64,000 bases of DNA, taken from contig CP137864.1 in NCBI GenBank assembly GCA_034406715.1, forward strand, positions 806,001-870,000, written 5' to 3'. Position 1 is the stretch's first letter, and the number at the start of each line of letters is the position of its first letter. The DNA is from Rhodotorula mucilaginosa (Eukaryota; Basidiomycota; Microbotryomycetes; Sporidiobolales; Sporidiobolaceae). This document shows positions 10,803 through 23,731 of the stretch, in pieces. A program made the position numbers and the translations under genes. The notes under the pieces are model-generated. The model did no database searches and was not told the DNA's origin. It was given only the letters and a program-made list of their open reading frames with translations.

Positions 10803-13800
10803 CTACTCCGACTCGCTGCCGCTGGTGTAGCTGCCGCTTTCGCTGCCCGAGTCGGAACCGTCGTCCTCGTCGTCGAACGTTCTCTGCTCGACCTCGTAGC
10901 CGAGCGCCTCAAAGTTCTTCACGACCTCGTCCATCTTGGCCAACCCGAGTGCGATACTCGAGATGGAGGTTTCGGGCCGGAAGATTGGCGCGATCCACTG
11001 CTTGATGACGCGGAGGATGTCCTCGCCGGTCACGTTCTTGGTGTCGGCAAGGTGTTTCCGGCCGTAGTTGGGCGGCAGTCCGAGAAGAACGTTCGTGAAG
11101 GAAGCGTTGGCGGCGCTGTTGATGGTCGCCTCCTTCGCTGCCGTGTTGTATGCGAGCGAGCTCTTGGCCGATTCGATCGTCAAGTCGTCCATTTCGAGTT
11201 TGCCGGAGACGAGCTGGTCGATCAGGTCGCGCGCTGCGAGGAACGCTGCGTACGAATCGGGCGACTTGAAGACACGGAAGTACACGAGGCCGCTCTCGAT
11301 GTCTTGGTGAATGCTGGCCCCGTATGCGAGACCGGCACCTCGAAGGACTGCAGGCGGCTTCACCGTGAGCGACCATCCCGAGGAAACCACGAGGGAATAT
11401 ACGCACACTTCCACAGGTAGGACTCCATGGCGTTCAGCACGGCGCGTGCGACGGTCAAGGCGGCCTGATCCGGGTGGGTCCAAGAATCCGGACCCTTTGC
11501 GACGTGGTACGCGAAGCAGCTCTCGATCGAGGAGATGCCATACACGATGGCCTGCATGGAACGTCAGCACCTCGACATGCACCTTCCGCTTTGGAGTACT
11601 TTCTGCGTACCTTTTTGGCCGGTTGACGTCCCAAAGGTCCCATCATCTGCTTGCTCAGCGTTACCGGCACCAGCTCCTCCTTCTGCAGTCAGAACTCCTA
11701 GGTCAGCGTAGTGCAAGATGCGAAGAATGCCTGCGAACGGACCGGGAAGGGCTCGAGACCCTCGTAGAGTTCGACCCATGCCGAGTTCGGTTTCTTCAGG
11801 CTCAGAATGTCTCCCTTGACCTGGGCGCGGATGGCTCGCGGGTTCGTCACTGCAGCAGACACAGCGTTAGAGGGCTTGGCAGACAGCAGCCTAAACTGGA
11901 ATCGTACGCACGGCTCCGTCGGAAAGCCTCGAACTGCTTGACGACGGCGTCAGGATCCTGCTTCAACCGCTCGAGGAACGCGGGGAAGAACTCGGCGCGG
12001 TTCAGCAGGTTGAGCGTGATGTTTGTACTGTACACGAGTGCTGTCAGTCCAGGTGCTGGCGACCGGCCACTATCGCAAACTCACCTCGACTCCTTGCTGA
12101 TCATTTTGCGGTAAGCGTTGTACGAAACCTCGGATCCGTCTCGCTTCTCAGACGGAAGACCTTGGAGCGCCTTCGTCGCCGCAATCTTGAGTCGCTCCGG
12201 AGAGAAGCGCGAGTGGTACAAGAGGCTGTGCAGCCAGCCGATCGCGATCTCGTACTTGTCCTTGGCGACCTTGATCTTCAGCGTCACGCCCTCTTGGAGC
12301 GGTGCGTTGAGGCTGATGGAGTAAGACAGCGTTTCGGCGTCCAGCTCCTTCACGACTTCCTCGTAGGTCAGCTCCCGCCCGTCGACGCGGCTGACCGGGA
12401 GGGTGAAGAACGAGTCGAGGTAGACCGGAAGGAGCGCGCGGAGCTCGGCGTCGTCGTAGCCCTCGATCGATTCGGGAAAGAGTACGAGAGAGATCTGGAT
12501 GAACGCCGAGTTGATATCTGTCTCACCGGCAAAGTAAGTCGGAGGTCCACTTGCAAGAGAGACACGCAACTCACGGTCATACTGCACAAAGATGGGCGGC
12601 TCGGCCTTGTCGGCATCGACGTGGGTTTGCACGCGGTTCTGAATCGTGTCATCGTGCGCGACGCCGTTTGCGCGGGCGGTCTCGACCTTGATCCACTGGA
12701 TTCCGTCGACGTCGGGAACGGGGAACTTGCGGATAATCTCGTTCGGCACGGGCACATCGTTCTTCGCCTGCGCTTCTTCGATCTCTTTCTGCAACTTGGC
12801 GAGTCCTTCCGGACCGTAGTGCTTCTTGTTGTTCTCGATCAGCGTTTTGGCGTCCTGCTTGATCTTGTCGGCGAGCGCAGCCGAGGGCTTGCCGATCACG
12901 GTCAATGCCGGCGCGTCCACGAGGAACCTGTTGATGGGAGGGTTAGCAGCGATACATAGCTTGGGTACAAGCATCGGCTCACTTGTTCAGTAAGTCTGCC
13001 CACTGTTCGGCGCTCCAGCCGTCCAGGGTCTTGTACAGCGAGGTGACCTTGAGTGAGCCCTTCAGGTCGGAGCCGTTTTCTGCGCCCCAAATCCCGTCTA
13101 CAGAACGGATATCGTCAGTGACCGGTCTGCTGGCGTCGAAAAATGGAACCTGCGCACCTGCCACGACGACGTTGCAAATCACGTCAGAAGCGTCGGTTTC
13201 CATCGACTCGAGCAGCTGCAGTTTCTGCCGCTCGAGGACCGACTTCATCCGCGTCATGTCGATGCCCTCCTGCGCGATGCGACCAAGGGTCTTGCGCAGA
13301 CGAGAGGAGAGCGTCTCGAGCTCTTCCACGGGTACGGAGGAGAGGTAGGCGCAGATGACTGTGGGGTTCTCGGATGAGGCGTAGAACGAGATGTCTGCAA
13401 AAAGACAAGATCAAGTTTAGTCTCTTTGAGCGTATCAATTTTGGTTTCCGGTCGACTTGCCTGTGCAAGCCGGCTCGTCGATCTCGATGAACTCCTTCGA
13501 CAGCGGGGAGACGGCAGAATCCGTCAGGTAGACGCCGAGAACCTCGAGCGCGAGGTCGTTGAGGAAGTCGTTGTGCGGCACGCCGATCCACGCGACCATG
13601 AGCTCGCCGACGCTCTCGTCCCGTTCGGGGAAGTCGACAACCTCGGTCCGGTCCTCGTCAAGTCGCGGCGGGTTTGTTGCGGTACTCGACTCGACGAACG
13701 GTCGCACCCAGCCCTCGGGCCGAGGACCGTTGGCCTGTCCGTGCGCGGCGATGGTCGGAATGACCTTCTCCGTGAGCGTGGTGAGGAGCTTTGTCGGGTC

Positions 13801-15116
13801 GAGCGAGCGGCCGTTGACGATGAGCGTGATGTTCTGGGGAACATACATCGATGCATGATATTCTCGGACTAACGCAGGTATACGAGCGTGAGTGAAAGTC
13901 ATATCGCATAGCTGGAAAAGGCAGGGACTTACTCTGCTCGACTTTGAGGACCCGCAAGGCTTCCATCAAGCCACCCGTCTCGCTCCGCAGTCCGTTTTTC
14001 GGCGAGTAAAGTGCTCGCTGCAGCCTGGGTGGGCACGGAGAGTACTGTCAGTACTGTGGGCCGGCCTAGATACGAATCAAAATGCGTACCTGAGCTGCAT
14101 GAGGTCGTTACTGCCGTTCTCGCGCCCGCTCATCTCGGCATACACCTGCGTGAGCGATATCAGGATCGGCAAGCTCGACAGACTGACGCAGGGGATCTGC
14201 ACGCACGACTCCGCTGTCTTCTCCCTTGCCATTGATATTGTGCACCTCTGTGACGAAGCCCTCGCTCGTGATGGTGGGGTAGAGGATGTGGTCGAGGTAG
14301 ACGGGCAGGATGCTGAGGAATCCTTCCTCGCCGGCGGTGGCCTACGAAGCAGGCGGTTAGTCTCTTCGCACGTCTGCATCAGATTTCGTCAAAACGTACA
14401 ACTGTATATGTGGTATCCGTAGTGCTGAAACTCGGTCACGTCAGCTATTGCCCGTGCTCATTGGAGTTAGAACGCAGCAAATTCACGCAGTCCATGCGTT
14501 CGTGCCTGCGGCGAAACTCCGACTGAATGGGCCGAGATGGAGAGGAGAATGGTAAGTGGTATGTCCAGCAGCACTTCCGGCGGCTTGACACCTTGGGAGG
14601 AGGTGGGCTGCGAGAGGCAGGATCGGGGAACTTGCTTTGCGATCGTGTCGAGGATTCCCTTGTACGGGTGCTTTTCGCTACCGAGAAAGATCTGCAGAGT
14701 GATCGTCAGATTGTCTATCTAGGCGCGAGGAGCGGATGCGGGCGTACGAGATGCTCGAGAGTATGCGGTCGGCCGGTGTCTGCGAATCGAGGAAGCGCTC
14801 AGCTCGACTCTCGAATCTCCGTGAGCGGATCAGGTCGTCTCACCGTCCTGGATCTCTGTAACAACCGAGAAATAACCCTGAACGAGCGGACCTGTGAGAC
14901 GGAAAGGTGCACATTGGGTCAGCCAAAGCCGACACTACGACGAGGGCAGAGATCGCGACACGCACTCTCGTTGGATCCATAGACGACCTTGAGACCGGTA
15001 CTCTCGGATTGCCACTTTGCAATCTTGACATCCTTGGCAAAGTCGAGCTGATCCTCGACGACGAGTCGGAAGTCGCCGACTTTTTCAGGCAGGTCGATGT
15101 CCATCGCAGCAGTCAT
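10803..15116 (-). CDS. M16C metallopeptidase, copy A (insulinase/pitrilysin family, YOL098C-like)
   Basis: Zinc peptidase of the M16C group, about 1,050 aa. The inverted zinc site HTLEH is encoded near 14740-14760, just before a GTACGC donor; the joined frame reads TEIQDDTGRPHTLEHLIFLGSEK. Start at 15116 (MTAAMDIDLPEK) precedes IAKWQSESTGLKVVYG, a conserved opening. Many exons follow; the largest is 12081-12974. The C terminus ends in an acidic Asp/Ser/Gly tail (10803-10880). Closest to the YOL098C/SPAC3H1.02c group of putative cytosolic or mitochondrial peptidases, by motif memory only. A second copy lies directly upstream on the same strand. The frame stays open upstream of the ATG with a presequence-like composition (see findings). 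Confidence 0.83.
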
Positions 15117-15433
15117 CCTGGACGACGAGAAGCGACGTAGAGCCGAAGCTTGAGTCGTCGAGAAGCTGGAGTGCAGGTTCGATCCTATAGAACCCCGCGC
15201 GAAGGACGATGTTGACGTCGGCTTGAAGTTTCCGCGAAGTCGGTTCGTGAACGCTCGTGAAAGACGCGCTGCGATACTTGACAGAGCCACGGTGGTAGCG
15301 GATGTGTGGCACAGGAGCTCTCGGACTCTTCCGGACCGCGATAGCAGGAAGCGATGTTGCCAGAAAGAAACGACGGAAATCGAAAAAGTCTACAAGGGTC
15401 TGCGGATTTGCGCCGGCGCAAATCGTCGCCGAT

Positions 15434-18400
15434 CTACGAGCTCTTGCGTCTTTCGAGACGGTACCCTTGCTTTGTAAAGTTCCGGTACACATCGGCCTCT
15501 TTCGCCGGCGAAGTCGAAATACCGACGATAGAGGTGTTGGCCGCGAACAAGGGTACGATGTACTTGCGGATGGCCGAGAGGACGTCGGAAATGGTGACAC
15601 TCTGCGACAAATGTACATGTCAGCCACGGCTGCATCAGAAGAGAACAGAGGATCTCCCGCACCTGCAATTTCTGCATCGCAACGCGGTCGTAATTCGCCG
15701 GACGCCCGCGAATCACTTGACTTATGAACGCTGCATGCGCCTATTGACCTCGCATCGTCAGCATCCCGGAGTGCTCCCTTATCCTGCTCAAGGTACGCAG
15801 GAGCAAGACTCACGGCTGCAGCGGCGGTGCTGAGAGCGTCGGCGTGGCCAAAGATCAAGTTTGACTTGGCCGCCACAAGATCAGTTTCTTTGATCGTCGT
15901 CTATGGGGGAACAGTTTCAGCTTTCGCGGCGGTTGAAATGGAATGCGTAGCAGGGACCTGACCTTGCAAGAGGCGAGCGACTCTATGCACTGGCGCGCAG
16001 CGTTCCAAGCCGCAAAGACGTCGGGGCTGTTCCAGATCTGTAAGGGAGCACGCACGCGGGAGCGGATACGCCGTTCAGTATCGGTCCTGGACAAGTGCTA
16101 GGTACGCTGTGATGCACTTACAAGCAGTCCCACTTGCACCATGTGGACATCGATGTCAATGCTCGCGCCGTAGCAAAGGCCAGGGCCACGGCAAGCTGCG
16201 GATTGGCGAAAGCGGCGACGTTCAGTGCATGGTCCGAACAACGCCAGGAGAACAAGATCTTCCTTACCGTTCCACAAGAAAGAGTTGGTGGCGGAAAGAC
16301 AAGCCGCAGCGACTTGGAGGGCCGCGCAGTCCGCGTGATCATACTCGACTCCGCGAGCTTGCGCGCACATGAAGGTGGACTGCGTCGACGGGATCGTGTA
16401 GAGGATGCCTTGACCAGACGGTTTCTTGCCGCACGGGGTCATCTTGTCGGCCACATGAGTAAGTTTCGCAAGGTCTTTCGGCTGCGGGCCAAGCGACATC
16501 AGCGAGTTTCGTAAAGGCGCGCTCTTGCATCTGAGCACGCACCTTGAGGGGGCCGCGCCCGGGGAAATGCTCGACCCAGGCTCCGACGGGATGGAGCAAA
16601 CTGTTCACGCTGCCGCGTACGCTGAATCGCATCGCACTCTGGCCGGTCACTGTAGGGATGAATGTCAGAAGGGCTGGATGTCTTCGTTCCAGATGGAAAT
16701 CTCGCACCGAGGCGACGCTGCTGCTTGAGGTCTTCAATGAGGCCTTTCGGATTCGTCTTCAGTTGGCCTCGGTACTTCGCGTAAAGCTGAGCTTGCATCG
16801 GTGCGGTGCTCAGGTAAGCGGTGCTGCACACAAGTAAGCTGTCAGCAGCAAATATTAATGCATTCCCCTCTCAGACCCGGCCATGGCTAGTCTAGCATGG
16901 CTTACGACTGCGGAAGCACGCTCAGCTGAGTAATTGCCGCGTCTGCCATGCCCATCGGGTCTTCGAGGCATGTCGGGAGTTCGCGCAAACTCTTCTCGAT
17001 CAAGGTCTGCAGCCTATGTCACAGCGTGTATGAGCACACTTCGCTTATAAGGGCACGGATGTAGCGTACCGTTCAGGATCAAAGACAGTGCCGTAGATCG
17101 TATCGGCGAGCCACTCGACGGCCTCTTCGTACCTTTCCTTCGGCACCTGAATTGTCAGGAGCAGCCCTGCAAACGTTCGACGTGAGCAGGAGACGTAACA
17201 AGGTGGCAGGGCGGACACTCACCCTCGGAGCAGCCGTTGGCGGAAAAGCCGACAGCAAGATCGTCGAGCTGTCGATACGCCTCTTGATAACTGAGCACCT
17301 TGCCATTCTGGCGTTGGACCGGCATGGAGAAGAACGAGTCGATAAAGAGGGGCCAGTGATCGGTGATTGTTCCGCCCAGATAGGCGCAGACCGAGACAAA
17401 CGACGAGGCGTAGTGGTTGAACTGCAAGAAGTACGGCAAGTTGGCCGGGTCCTTGTTGATCGTCGACTGCAGTGACTTGAACGTCGAAAGCGGACCGCCT
17501 CCGGTTCCCCTGCTGCGAGCGGTTTCGGCTCGAGGGAGGTGGATGCAAGCCACGTCGGGCGGCTTGAACGAGGACAGGAGCGCAGGTGGGACCGGCTGCG
17601 TCGTGACTCGTTTCGCCGCCGCCAGTCGTTGCTCCAGCGAGAGGAGGCCGCCCCGACCGAGGTGCTGACAAGTTGCGGCAACACGTTCCTTTGTCGCTTC
17701 GGCCTGCTCGGCGGCGAGCTCGGCGGAAGGAATGCCGGTCAAGGTCACGCAGTGCCGATCGATGAACCAGGTGGCGAGGAGGTTTCGCCAGTCGTTCTCC
17801 TTCCAAAGCAGGAGCTCGTCGATGACAATCATGTCGTTCCACTGCTCAGAGAACGTCGCGTCGTCTTCTCGGCCGTACAGTGCATCGTCTGAGACTGCGC
17901 TGATGACACAGCTCTCGGGTGAAGATTCGAGAGTCTGCAGAACGTCCAAGCGCCACTCTTCGAGCCGAGCCTTCATGCGCTTCATATCGAAGCGTCCGCG
18001 ACAAAGGCGGTCCAGCGTCGACAAAAAGTCGGAGCCCAGGTTCAAGAGCCGTTTGGCAACGACAAAGTCGAGGGTGAAGGCGAGAATGACCGGGTCGCGA
18101 CCGCTTGTACCGAAAGAGATACCTGCCAAAGATGAACATCTTGCTTGAGTTGGGAGTTCGCTCGCGAGCTTCTCACCTTTGAGACTTACTCGAACAAGAC
18201 GAGTCCTTGTTCTCGACATACTCCTGCCAGAGCGGAGAGGCGGACCCCGAGCTGAGGTAGGACCCGAGCGCGGACAGGGCGCTGATGGTCCTCCAGTCGT
18301 GAGTCGACGGCCCGATCCAGGCGATCTGGATAATGCCAACAGATTCGTCCGATCTGAAATTGCAGAGGTTAGTAGCTAGTCCCGCGGCACATCTTCAAAG

Positions 18401-19501
18401 AGCTTACGCTGCGTAAGTGACAGTCTCGGTGATGTCGTGCGAGAGCATAGGCGGGTTGCTCGCGGTGGCCGACTCGACGAAGGGACGGATGAAACCGGCC
18501 GGTTTTGGTCCCAGATCGTGACCGGCTTTGTGCAAACCGGGCAGCAGCTCGGTCGCGAGCGTGTCGAGCAGGTCTTGAGGGTGAACGGCATCGCCGGTCA
18601 CGACGAGCGTCATATTCTGCGGGACGTACATCGCTCCGTGATACTTTTCGACTGCCGGCCGAGACGGGTCGTTAGTCTCGGTACTCGAACGGGTTGCGAC
18701 AGGAAGTCGACCTTACTTTGCTGCAAGGTCAGACGGCGCAAGGCGCTGAGTTGACCTCCGGTCTCGGAGCGGTAGGCGTTGCGCTTGTTGTAGAGGATGC
18801 GGCGGAGACTGCAAGACGTACGGTGTCAACCGAGTAAGCGTCTTTCGCATACGGCAGGACGAGCTCACGTCAGGTCCATCACGTCTCCCTGACTGCCCTC
18901 CCTCCCTTGCATCTCGGAGAAGACAGTTCCGCCTTCCTCCCCTTTTCCGTTGATGTGATAGACCTCCGTCAGGAACGAGTCGTCGTCGAAGATCGGGAAG
19001 AAGAGGTGGTCGAGGAAGATGGTCATGATCTTGAGCAAGCCTTCCGCCGAAGCCGACTCGCATGTGTAGGTCGTGTTGTCGATATCGGTCGCTGCGTTGG
19101 TGCCAGAAGCCAAAAGTCGATTCGCGACCGCGTCGAGGAGTCCGGGCTGCGGGTACTTCTGACTGCCCTCGAACGACAAGTGCTCGAGTGTGTGCGGTAC
19201 ACCGGACGAGTCAAAGATTTCCGTCCGAACAATCGCGTTCATCTGACAAATCGGACCGGGCGTGTCTGCCCAGACGACGGTGAGGCCGGTCGTCTGACAC
19301 TGCCACTTCGCGATCTGGATAAAAGGCGCGACGTCGAGCTCTGCACGGTATCATACGAGTCAGTACAGGAGCGCTCGATGACTGTGTCAGGACGTAAATC
19401 GACTTGCGCCTATAGGCTTTGAGGCGGAACGTGCCCCGGCTCACAAACTTGTGAACGTCGAGCCCGGAAGGCGACTGTGACGGGCGCGGAGTCGGCGCCA
19501 T
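15434..19501 (-). CDS. M16C metallopeptidase, copy B (tandem paralogue)
   Basis: Second member of the same peptidase family, tandem with copy A. Start at 19501 (MAPTPRPSQSP) leads to FIQIAKWQCQTTGLTVVWADT and then VPHTLEHLSFEGSQKYPQPG, so the HxxEH zinc motif is intact. The middle contains FVSVCAYLGGTITDHWPLFID and the end reads SAIRKYIVPLFAANTSIVGIS, aligning with copy A (RVIKQWIAPIFRPETSISSIA). The stop TAG (15434-15436) follows LERRKSS, so copy B lacks the acidic tail of copy A. The copies are clearly diverged in sequence, so the duplication is old. More than ten exons; their exact borders in 15600-16900 are uncertain. Confidence 0.82.
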
Positions 19502-19750
19502 GGCGGACGCGAGACTTTGTCTGTATCGTACTATCAGCGAGATGAAAGGGTGACAAGAGCGAGAGAGCTGTGGAAACGAAGTTTGAAGCGTGGAAGCGAG
19601 GCGGAGGGGAGTCCGCGGACAAGCCGGCACCCCTGTCAGTCGGTCCCCGCGGAGTGCCGCGACCGCAACAAAGCACGCCACATCGAGCTCTCGGACTGTC
19701 GGTTCTGGTAGCGCGGACGAAATGGTGTAACGATATGCAAGTACGGCTGC

Positions 19751-21588
19751 TCAGAACTTCTTGAAGATGATGTCCGGATCTGTTTGCCAAGCCAGAAGAG
19801 CGCTGTGAGCTCTTTCCCCGCCGGCGCGGCTGTTGACCCACGACTAGTACAGCGGGACTCACCCTCTTGGTACTCCTCGGCCGAGACCCACATCCTCTTG
19901 AAAGTACTGAGGCCGGCGAGGATACTCCCGCCGATCCAGGTCGAGTACTTTCGTTCCGGCGGCGCCGAGATCCGGATCTTGGTATCCCGCAAGGCGAGCT
20001 TCTTCGTCTCGTGCAGTAGCCGATCCCCGAAGCCTGGCATCATAAGCGCGCTTTGTCAGCTCGATATATGTAGCAAGAGCGAGAGAACAAAAGAAAGCCC
20101 CGCTTACCTTTGACGAGCGTTCCACCTCCGCTGAGCACGATATTGCCAAAGAGACTCTTGCGCAAGTCGAGATCGGCGCGATTGATCGAGTCGACGACGA
20201 CCTGGTGGACGCCCGCGTCCTCGAGGCCGACAATCTCGGGGTTGAACAGCAACTCGGGCGCGCGATGTCGTTCTGCGCCGAGCTGTTTCCCAGGGGCGCA
20301 GGGGCGTTCAGTATTTTGCCCGCGAACGCGAGTATCAGTGAATCAAGTATAACCGTACCCTGATGACGTTCCCGTCCGGTAACCGGAAATCTTCGCTGCG
20401 TCCACCCGCCTGCGCCTCCTTCTCCTCCTTTGCCGGCGACAAAGCGACGTAGCACGCCTTCTCCTCTATGCGGGCGGATTGAAAAGTCAGTAATTGGGAT
20501 GAGGAGGGTGAGAATATGTTTGCGCCTTACTGATCATCCGCACGACCTCCTTCTCCGCCGAAGTGTGCAAGTGGTAACCCGATTTTCGCAGCAAAAGCTG
20601 CAAGTGCTCCGTCACGTCCCTACAACGCACACATCACCTCGGTTAGTCAGGTGCTTCCGAGGTAAAGCATGGGGCCGTGAAAGACGTACCGCCCTGCGAC
20701 GTCGACTCTTCGGATCGCGTGCTGGATCGAGAACCCCTCAAAGACTGGAACCGCATGCGTGACCCCGTCCCCCGAATCGAGCACGATGCCCGTCGTTCGT
20801 CCGGATGCGTATCTGTTCGTCTTGTCCCGTGTCAGCGTCGAAATGCGGGGGGGGACAGATCACACTGGAGGGTACACGGACGCACAGTGCCAGGACCGCC
20901 TGAACCGACATGTACATCGCCGGGACGTTGAACGTCTCGAAAAAGATCTGTGCCGCCTGTTCCCGATTCGAATTCGGGTTCAGAGGCGCCTCTGTGAGCA
21001 AGACCGGGTGCTGCACGGGCCGGCAGAGTCAGCGGGGGGGAAAGACGGAACGAGGCAGCGGATCGTGGGAGCATACCTCCTCGGACAAGGTTCGGAGCTC
21101 TTCGGTATAGACGTGGGACCATATCCGCTCCATGTCGTCCCAGTCAGTCACGATCCCGTGCTCCATCGGGTAACTGTTGCGGAAGCGAAGGGACAGGGTC
21201 GGTGTCAGTCCTCGACAGCAAGTCAAAACCCGAAATCGAGCTTTCGGCGTCTCGACAATCGGGATGACCGTGCATTATAGGACCTACTTGATGCGCAAGA
21301 GCCCTCGCAGTTCCTGCGCTTTCCTCCCGACAAACGTATCGCCTTCCACCGCGCCCGCCATCACTCGCGTATGTTTCGGTCGACCTGGACGTACGCCGGA
21401 TCGCTTCAATTATCAGTGCCTTTCCCGCAGGAGCTTCTTACGGGCAAGAAAAAAACACAAAGGAGGGATGCACAGAACGTACCGACGTAGGAAGGAAAGT
21501 AGGTCGAAGGGTGATCTGCGCCTGCGAATCCGGCCTTGAGGGTTCCGGACCCTTGGTCGATCACGATCGGTTGATTCAGGCCGTCCAT
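19751..21588 (-). CDS. ARP1: Actin-related protein 1 (centractin), dynactin filament subunit
   Basis: Builds the short filament of dynactin, the cofactor of cytoplasmic dynein. Start at 21588 (MDGLNQP) is followed by [20 protein letters not shown] (phosphate loop), [37 protein letters not shown] and [20 protein letters not shown]. The second phosphate loop is [17 protein letters not shown], and near the end stands [33 protein letters not shown] and the F-T-N-P type middle favour Arp1 over conventional actin. The end [10 protein letters not shown] is similar in style to animal centractin rather than the KCF of actin. Seven or eight exons. Stop TGA at 19751-19753, 250 bp from the peptidase start. 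Confidence 0.88.
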
Positions 21589-22330
21589 AATCGTCGTCGT
21601 CGTTGCCGTCGGTTGCTAGATCTGCGAGAGTTGTAGAGCCCGGTTGCGCCGCGCGTGTCAGTGCAAGGCAAACTGTTCGGGGGTTTCGGAATCCAGAATG
21701 TGGTGCAAGGCGGTTGGGAGGTCGAGCTGCTGGCCCAGACCGCGAGCACGGTGGGTTCTGAGCTCGCAGAGTCATAGCGAGGTAGTAGTCTCGCCGCAGT
21801 CCGTCACGTCGAGAGACTGGCAGTCTCCTCCCTCCGTCAACCCGTCCGAAACAAACAGCCCCTTTGCGAGATTCCACACACCTTTCTCCCTCCTCTGTAG
21901 GTGACCAGCGAACAGTCACGTGCTATGCTCGTTTCGTTCGCTGCTCCGAGCCTTCTTGTCCGCGTCTTGCTGTGAGTGCTGACCACAGACGAGTCGAGTT
22001 GAGCGAACCGTCGCGATGCCGCGAACAGGGGGTGCGTGCGGTCGGACGTGTGTATAGCGTGCCGAGGGGTAGACTGACGCGTCCGAGCAGCTCCGGGACG
22101 GCGAGAGTGTGTGTGTCGCTTCACTCAAGGGTTGGAAATGAGAGCGAACCCGGAGGTCGACGGGGAAGCGAGATCGGCTCTCGCACGAGACGTGGTGTCC
22201 CCGTCAATTATAGGCAGTGAGGATCGAGAAGGGACAGAATCTTGTGCGTATTACTACAACAGACTATACTACTTGGAGTCGGGAAAGTCGGAGAGGAAAT
22301 ACACGACGAGAGCGACGGGCACCGAAACCT
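21589..22330. other. Intergenic region, 742 bp
   Basis: Between the ARP1 start and the stop of the UPF0132-like gene, both minus strand. I see only overlapping unsupported frames. It should hold the ARP1 promoter. Confidence 0.45.
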
Positions 22331-23196
22331 TCATTCGGCTCGAACCCAGCCGTCTGCGAGTTCGCCGATGAAAAAGATCTTGTACCGGCTCAAGTGATCG
22401 CTGTCGTAGTATGCTCGCAGGCTGAAGACGAGGGCCGGAGAACCCGCGCGTCAGTTCGCTGCAAAACAGAGGGCGAGCGAGCCTGGAAACGGGAAGCTGG
22501 CGCACCTCATGAGGATCAGGATTGCAAAGTCGACGACGACGAGGATGTATTGCGCCCAGGTCCCGAAGATGAGGTAGAAGAAGATGTGCAGCAGGACAAG
22601 GACGAGGTTGAGCAAGACCGACTGCGGGAGGAGGGACGACTCGACGGGGTCAGTCATCCGGAGTCTCGGAGACTTAAAAAGATGGGGGAACACGCACCTG
22701 GTACGCATGGAAGCGGACAAAGTCGTTCTCGATCTCAAAGATGAGCATGAACGCTGCGCCGAACGGGCCGAGGGCGTAACACGCCGCCGCTTCCCAATCG
22801 TGCCGGTACATGGTCGTCTCGAACCCGGTTCCTGCGCCGCCGCCGCCACCACCTCCGCCTGACAGTGCGCTGCTCCCTATGGGTGCGTAACCCGTCTGGC
22901 CATACGAGGACGAGCCGAACCCGGTGCTGCCGTTCGAGTAGGCAGGGACAGCCGCTCCCGAGTGGTAAGACGATGACGGTCCGGCTGCCGCTGCAGCTGA
23001 CGAGGATGGCGGCAGAGGCGGCGGCGGTGCCCAGCGAGATTGGGACGGTGCGTCGGGAGGATCGGCATCTGTTTGCGTGCGTGCGTGCGTGCGGTCCAAG
23101 GTCAAGGTGAGCGCCGAAGTAGTGGGGCAGGCCACGAGTCGGGCTCCAGACCTTGGACGTACAGGGTGCAAAGTTGAGCGGCGTGGTGGACGACAT
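22331..23196 (-). CDS. UPF0132/DUF4870-like small multi-pass membrane protein
   Basis: Small integral membrane protein of the Tic20-like/DUF4870 type; function unknown in fungi. Start at 23196 (MSSTTPLNFAP); a GTACGT donor then joins to YADPPDAPSQSRW and a Pro/Ser/Gly-rich cytosolic head ending in a run of glycines. Conserved core: DWEAAACYALGPFGAAFMLIF, FVRFHAYQ, then two hydrophobic helices (LLNLVLVLLHIFFYLIFG and YILVVVDFAILILM) and YKIFFIGELADGWVRAE at the end. The FHAYQS motif is diagnostic of the family. Stop TGA at 22331-22333. Head-to-head with RPL15. Confidence 0.72.
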
Positions 23197-23731
23197 CCCG
23201 TGTCGCACTAAGTCAGCTGCTACACCCCAGCCCTTGCGACGGTCGAGAGGGAGAGAGCGGGTGGAGCAGACACACATGCGTCGCTGCATGTCTCGGGTTT
23301 CTCTCGCTCTCGCTACAGTCACTCTGGATTTTTACCGTTGTGTTGTAGAGACTGATTTCACTCTATCAAGGCTAAGTATGTGACTGTGCAAGGACTCTGG
23401 GCGGAATCGAGGCGAGTTGGATGAGCTCGCCGCGGAGGCCGGGCGCACGCTTCGAGGTGGTCGAGCCGAGCGCAGCACAAATCCTGTTTCGCCTCCGTCT
23501 CGTCCGCCAACAGCGTACAGCCGGGCAAGGTGAGCATACAGACACTCTGATCGGGTCTGCCTTTGAGGGTGTACCCTTGCTCGCAACCCCCCGCTCCCCC
23601 TCGCTCTCCCTGCGGCAAGCTGGGACTGACCCGCTCTCGACAGCAGGGTCAGCTCTCCTCGGCGCCTCGTCTCGTCTCTCTCGCCCTTAGACTCGCACAG
23701 ACACTGACACCAGTTCCTCACTCCGTAGAAC
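23197..23731. promoter_or_regulatory. Divergent promoter UPF0132-like gene / RPL15
   Basis: 535 bp between outward start codons. On the RPL15 side the stretch is pyrimidine-rich (CCCCGCTCCCCCTCGCTCTC, 23587-23606), as is common before ribosomal protein starts in fungi. A GCGT repeat sits at 23078-23092, inside the neighbouring gene's first intron. Confidence 0.45.

Noticed and set aside
23078-23092. GCGT tandem repeat as telomere-like sequence
   Set aside because: Only about four units and located inside a first intron.
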